DNA of 64,000 bases from Centropus unirufus. Lineage: Eukaryota > Chordata > Aves > Cuculiformes > Centropidae. Under the pieces are notes generated by a model. That model did not search any database. It was not told the origin of the DNA and saw nothing but the letters and a program-made list of their open reading frames with translations. Location: contig VYZI01000148.1 of assembly GCA_013397695.1 (NCBI GenBank), forward strand, positions 248,001 through 312,000, written 5' to 3'. Made by a program: the position numbers and the translations under genes. This document shows positions 59,430-64,000 of this stretch, one piece after another. Position 1 is the stretch's first letter; each line of letters opens with the position of its first letter.

Positions 59430-59508
59430 GGGGTTTGGTTTTGTTTTTGTTTTTTTTTTTTTGTTGGCGGTGTTTGGGTTTGGTAGTTTTGTTATTTTTG
59501 GTGTTTTT
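59430..59508 (+). repeat. GT-only tract 2
   Basis: Of 79 bases, 76 are G or T (exceptions c59468, a59485, a59494), including a T-rich core around 59449-59462. The composition resembles the 57761 tract but no shared unit repeats in register. Confidence 0.9.
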
Positions 59509-60489
59509 CTCTTAGCTAAGAGAAACTGTTGAATTGATGCGTTAAGCATAATAATTTACCAACCATACATGTAGGAACTGAAGGAAAATTTCACTTCCTT
59601 ATCTGTCTTTTTTATTTTTTTTCTCTGAACAAATGGACATACACTATTTGAAGCTTGTATTTTTTTCCATCAGAAAGTGGTTGGCCTGGATGAATATTTT
59701 ATGCTTCTCTATGTCCGGCATCTTTGATAATGCCATGGCACTTGTCTGAATTCAGGCTGAGTTAATTCAGAGAATTAAACTCACTGAGGGCTGCAAACTT
59801 TTTTTAGTTTCGTTTTCTGACCTGACTTGGCACAGGCTGGATAAATGTCAGTGCCAAGGAAGGCATAACAATAGAGGAAAAGGGGACTGCTTTGCTGTAT
59901 TGTTAAATTGTACTCTTAAGTCTTATAGATAAGGAGAAGGTGGTGTAAACTAGATGGGGTTTACGAAATCCTATGGTTAAAGTATTCTAACTTAAGGAAG
60001 CTTGGGTTTGTACTTAAATGATCTGCATGTTAATGACTGATATATGAGGTTGATTGTCTACAGAGGGGCAAGTTTCAATGTCCTACCGTTTCTTTTAATA
60101 ATAAATCAGTCACATTAGACAATAAAGTCTAGAATAAATCATGTGGAATGGAGGGAACTTGAAGTAACCAAGTTTTATAGAAAAGAAATGCTTGCAATAA
60201 TTCTGTTTCATAAAGACTTATATCTTTAGGGATTTCCTTGATTTTGTAAAAAAAAAGTTTTCAATATTTCTATGCTATTTTTAACATAAATGCAAAAGGT
60301 ATTGAATATATGCTATGTGAGAACAGCTAAAGAAGTCTAAGATGATAGCTCCCTTCTGCTACTTACACATAATAAGTTTTAATCAGGTCAGGATTTAGGT
60401 AAATGCTTTGGATCTGTGTGGCTTCACAGCTCAGGACTTAGCGCACAAGTCATTAATTCAGATCCTATTAAAGCTTTATATTTTAGTTA

Positions 60490-60640
60490 AGCACTGGAAT
60501 AGATTGTGAAAACGCCATCACTGAAGGTTTAAGAAGGAGTTTAACAGAAACATCTTGTGAGCGACGTAGGAATAGTTGATCATGCTTTGGTGCACTGAGG
60601 TAGATTGGATGACCTCTCAAGGTCCTCTCAGTCTATTTTC
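60490..60640 (+). mobile_element. Old CR1/L3-type LINE 3' fragment, sense
   Basis: The order of blocks matches the 3' region of old amniote CR1-type LINEs: 'cactggaatagattgtgaaa', 'gccatcactgaaggtttaag', 'aaggagtttaacagaaacat', 'tttggtgcactgaggtagat', then 'tggatgacctctcaaggtcc' (family: TTGGATGACCTCTCGAGGTCCCTTCCA). The terminal octamer repeat is lost. Divergence is clearly greater than in the copies at 1-4.4 kb and 16.8 kb, pointing to an older insertion. Confidence 0.75.
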
Positions 60641-63600
60641 AACTATTTTTCTGCAGACCTACAAATGTTTTCTCAGGGCAGCTCATTGCTGCTCAGAATA
60701 GCAAGTTCCAACATGTACAATTCATGAGGTCTTTGCTCCATGCAGCGCCTTGTGTTGCTAACAGCAAATTTGTTATGGGTGTTTCAGTGGGATTATTGTA
60801 TTCTCTGCTGCTTTGATACAAGCCAGAATCATCATTCACAACTTGACTCAATTCAAGGAGCGCACAGTTCTTGAGCTTTATCTGTCAGCTGAGAGTCCCT
60901 TGCAAACACTGCAGTGTTAAGTGCTCAGATCTATATATGGCCAGTGTTTTAATCCCTAAAAAATAAATAATAACAAAAGTTCTTGTGTGTTTTGGAATAT
61001 TTATTTTTGATACCTAATCTTTCTTTTAGAAAGTTTAAAGGGCAGGGGTAAGTTAAACAGTTATAGGATTTAATAAAAAACAAAAAAGTTGTTAGGTAAG
61101 TCTGGAAGTGTTGGTAGCTGAAAACTAGGAATCACCTGAGAGAAACTTCAGGCTTACTCAGGTAACTCATTCAAATTATAATTCCAAACCATAGTTAAAA
61201 CATTGTCTGTGTTACTCATTGGCATGTATAAACTTATAGCTAATGACTTTTAAACTGTGTGATTCGGATGCTTGATCTTGTCTGCTTATTTGTGCTCAGA
61301 ACATCATCCTGCACTGATATACAGTTCATAATTCATTATTTGTCCAATTGTTCAATCTGAGAATGTAGAACTTTTAAAATTGGATCTTAATTGAGGGGTA
61401 CCATTCTGCTAAAAGGCACCGGTTTCACGGAAAAGTCAATAGGTACATGATATGCTGAACTCTTTTAATAGTATTAGGTCCGCTTACTAACTTAAATGCT
61501 CATGCCCAATACTAACAATTAGGAGATGTTGAGGTTAATAGCAGAATTATACCAAAAGCCATAAGTAGTATCAATTTCATATGGAGTTTTAAAATAACTG
61601 ACAAATCTAGTTGGGTAAACAGTTAAAATATTTGGCAGAGAGGCTGCTTAAACATCCCAAAATAGTTTAGTGATAGTCTAAAGGCAAAGCAGAGATGTTT
61701 AGGGGTGGACGAAGATATTTGTTGCTGTCTAATATGAAAGAAGACAAAATTATGCCCTTCCTTAAAATAAAATTTATTAAACAGTGGGAAAAACGTATAA
61801 GATTCATCAAGGTCCAAATTAGCAGGTTTTCACACACAATGTAAAAACAGAGGTACTAAACTAAATCTGAAAATTCAAGCATATACCGGCTGTAATACTG
61901 ATGAAACTAATAGGAAAAATAGGATAAAATAGCACTACAGGAACCAGAATAAATAGTCCACTTAATATTTCAATTAATATGGTTTAGATACTTGTAAAAA
62001 ACCTGTGTGATGGGAATGATGAGTGCCTGACCTTATTATTAAAATGAGGTTTTCTGTACCAAATTGCTGTTACAGTTGCTAGAATGGTGTATTTTACATA
62101 CAAGATTACCTGTGTGGATCCACTGCTAATCAGAAGGACAGGGGGGAATCTCATTAGGTTTTGTGCAGGTGCCCAAGGTAGTACAATTTCATCAGACTTC
62201 TGAGATCTCTTCCAGTAAATGCTGGAACCATAATTTAAAACTAAAAGCCTTACAAGTCACACTAAGTCTGTAGGTTGATATACATTGGTGTTGTGTAGAG
62301 TACAGAATATTCCCTGCTTCACAAAAAGTGGTTAATTGATTGTGGGTGGGATGTGGGCTACAATTCTTGATGTACTCCTCCCTTACAAAGGAATTAGTAT
62401 GATTATATTCTCTTAACACCAGTACCCGAGATATACTCCAGTGATACCCCTTGGTCCTTTCCTGTGCAGTTATGTGTGGGTGTGCATTACTGGTCAAGAA
62501 GTGAAATAATCTGCATGAAGAGGGCTTTTTCATTTTTTAAATTTTTTTTAAACTATCTTTTTGCCAGGAAAATCAAGTACTTGATTATATCCTAAGGGTT
62601 TGATGGGTTTAAACCTGTATTTTTTTTTATTGCTAGAAATATTGATTGTTGATATCCTGTTTTTTAGTTGATTGACTTGTGTCAGAGATTTTGCCCATTC
62701 ATGGTGGGGGGACATTCATGTACCAGCTGCCCGACACAGATTCCATGATATATCTGATTTATGCTTAGTTAGGGAACCTGTAGGACCTCTTGTATTCCTG
62801 TTCAAGTGCCTTCAGGAACACTACTGAAACCCAACTGTGTTTACGTTTGTTTCTAGCAGTTTAGTGAAATGTGGTAATGGGTTTAAAAGCCTTTGGGAGC
62901 AAGATTTGTGGCTAACCTATGTTTGCTTCCACTAAAAAACAGTGCAGGAAATTGAATTTGAGTGGATTGGAAGAGCATTTTGTAGGTTACCTTTATAAGG
63001 GATGTACACCCTTCTCTCATGGCATGAATTGATTACTGGTGTGTCTTGGTGCAAGTAGAAACTTTCTGTGGAAATTTTCTGTTATTTTTCAAGTAGTTCA
63101 CTTGGGCTGTCATCTAAAATGTGCTCTAGTTTTGGAGCTATGGTACTGGAAATAGATCTTTGATGCACCCTGCTTGCTTAGCATCCCGCTACAGGAGGGG
63201 TGCAGCTGAAGAATAATCAAAGTCTAGAGGCTCTGTCTTTTGAATTAGACTAATCTGTACTTGAAAAACATATATTCTCTCATTCTATATTCATCAGACT
63301 GTTATGTGTAGTCCCAGTCTATTATGTCATTGAGGCATGCCCTTGGTTCTAGTTGAACGCTACAGTGAGTCTATGTCTAGCAAGATGGAACATGTTTTGT
63401 TTGCTCACTTGTTAATCATGCTGCTGACCTCTACCACAGTGGTTTAAATATTGCCACTTCCAATAGGAGCCTCTTGGCTTTACATTTTGTCTCATAAGGA
63501 AGACAGTAAGTACACTTTATAGACTTCTCTGAATACAAAGCTTCTTTCCATTTAATAGTGTCATATAGCAGCAAACCATAACTCATACATGCATATTCTT

Positions 63601-64000
63601 CTTTACCTTACATGGCACAGATTGGTCTGAGAAAAACTGGTTCTACCATCCAGTCTTTCCCTTAGCATAATCATTGCTTGGGTAGACCTATATAAAAAGA
63701 TCTTGCTAATCCAGTGATCTGGCTCAGACATGACTGCATGGCGCATATGCTGATTTCTTGAGTTTGTTCCTAGTCCCAGTAAACGTGTTCGGAATGAAGT
63801 GCTTAAATATGACTGAAAAATAATTGAAAGCGATGCAAGATTAAACAGAAAAAAAAACAAACGATTGTACAAACTGGTTTGTTTTTGTTGAGAAACATCG
63901 CTCGGTTTCTTCTAGTAGACTGATAAAATGTTGAGAAAGCCAATGAGGTTGAAGATTAGAGCCCTGTTAAATACCTATAACTACTGTTATGGGTTTAAAA
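60641..64000. other. Exon-free AT-rich region to the window end
   Basis: Open frames are at most 113 codons (62533-62192, - strand) and none has a recognisable domain. No repeat, RNA gene or promoter-type island is visible. The interval would be further intron if the 52-54 kb island drives a rightward gene. Confidence 0.5.

Larger units (their letters stand above)
58296..60489. other. Exon-free AT-rich region
   Basis: Contains an (ATT)n microsatellite at 58472-58488 and the second GT-only tract at 59430-59508. Open frames are at most 91 codons. Pyrimidine tracts followed by AG occur (for example before 59400) but no convincing exon follows them. Confidence 0.5.

Noticed and set aside
59380..59430. 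'ctctttggagcag' followed by an ATG-containing segment, possible acceptor and exon
   Set aside because: The segment runs straight into the GT-only tract with no convincing donor and no recognisable protein.
1..64000. CRISPR arrays, tRNA or rRNA genes, bacterial operons, endogenous retrovirus
   Set aside because: None was seen: no regularly spaced repeats with unique spacers, no cloverleaf with A/B boxes that I recognised, no retroviral LTR pair or gag/pol/env motifs. The reverse-transcriptase motifs present belong to CR1.

Overview
The window is vertebrate nuclear DNA, most likely from a bird. The evidence is a set of CR1 non-LTR retrotransposon fragments. Several keep the 3' end typical of avian CR1 (ATTCTGTG-type octamers on the element's sense strand, or 'cacagaatcatag' when inverted). 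There are also traces of MIR SINEs, long AT-rich spacer, and one very CpG-rich island of the kind found at vertebrate promoters. I see no bacterial-type operons, tRNA or rRNA genes, CRISPR arrays, or mammalian Alu/L1. A crocodilian or other sauropsid cannot be strictly excluded without alignment.

Layout. 1-4376 is a cluster of five CR1 fragments in mixed orientation, including two whose 3' ends abut tail to tail near 3034. 4377-16776 is AT-rich spacer with one possible MIR. 16777-18890 is the longest element, a 2.1-kb 5'-truncated inverted CR1 that still shows degraded reverse-transcriptase motifs. 18891-35504 is spacer with several segments that look like conserved non-coding elements (judged only by motif clustering). 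35505-36300 is another inverted CR1 piece from the middle of ORF2. 36301-52079 is again spacer, with a purine-rich domain near 44 kb, a second MIR candidate near 48.6 kb and a Z-DNA-prone tract at 51.3 kb.

52080-54135 is a CpG island interrupted by an 804-base run of N (52781-53584). It contains a 69-bp tandem repeat, GC boxes and a possible start codon 6 bases before the gap. This is almost certainly a promoter with a first exon, and that exon is probably hidden by the gap. From 54136 to 64000 there is AT-rich, exon-free sequence that would fit a long first intron of a rightward gene. It holds GT-rich tracts, a clear MIR (58.15 kb) and an old CR1 tail (60.5 kb). Direction is not proven: in nine 60-base lines sampled about every kilobase from 55 to 63 kb I counted 281 G+T of 540, only a slight excess.

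No protein-coding gene can be identified. All open frames up to 183 codons look like chance, repeat or gap artefacts. I found no novel multi-gene system. The items most worth checking are the hidden promoter/first exon, its in-frame 69-bp repeat, and the candidate conserved elements.
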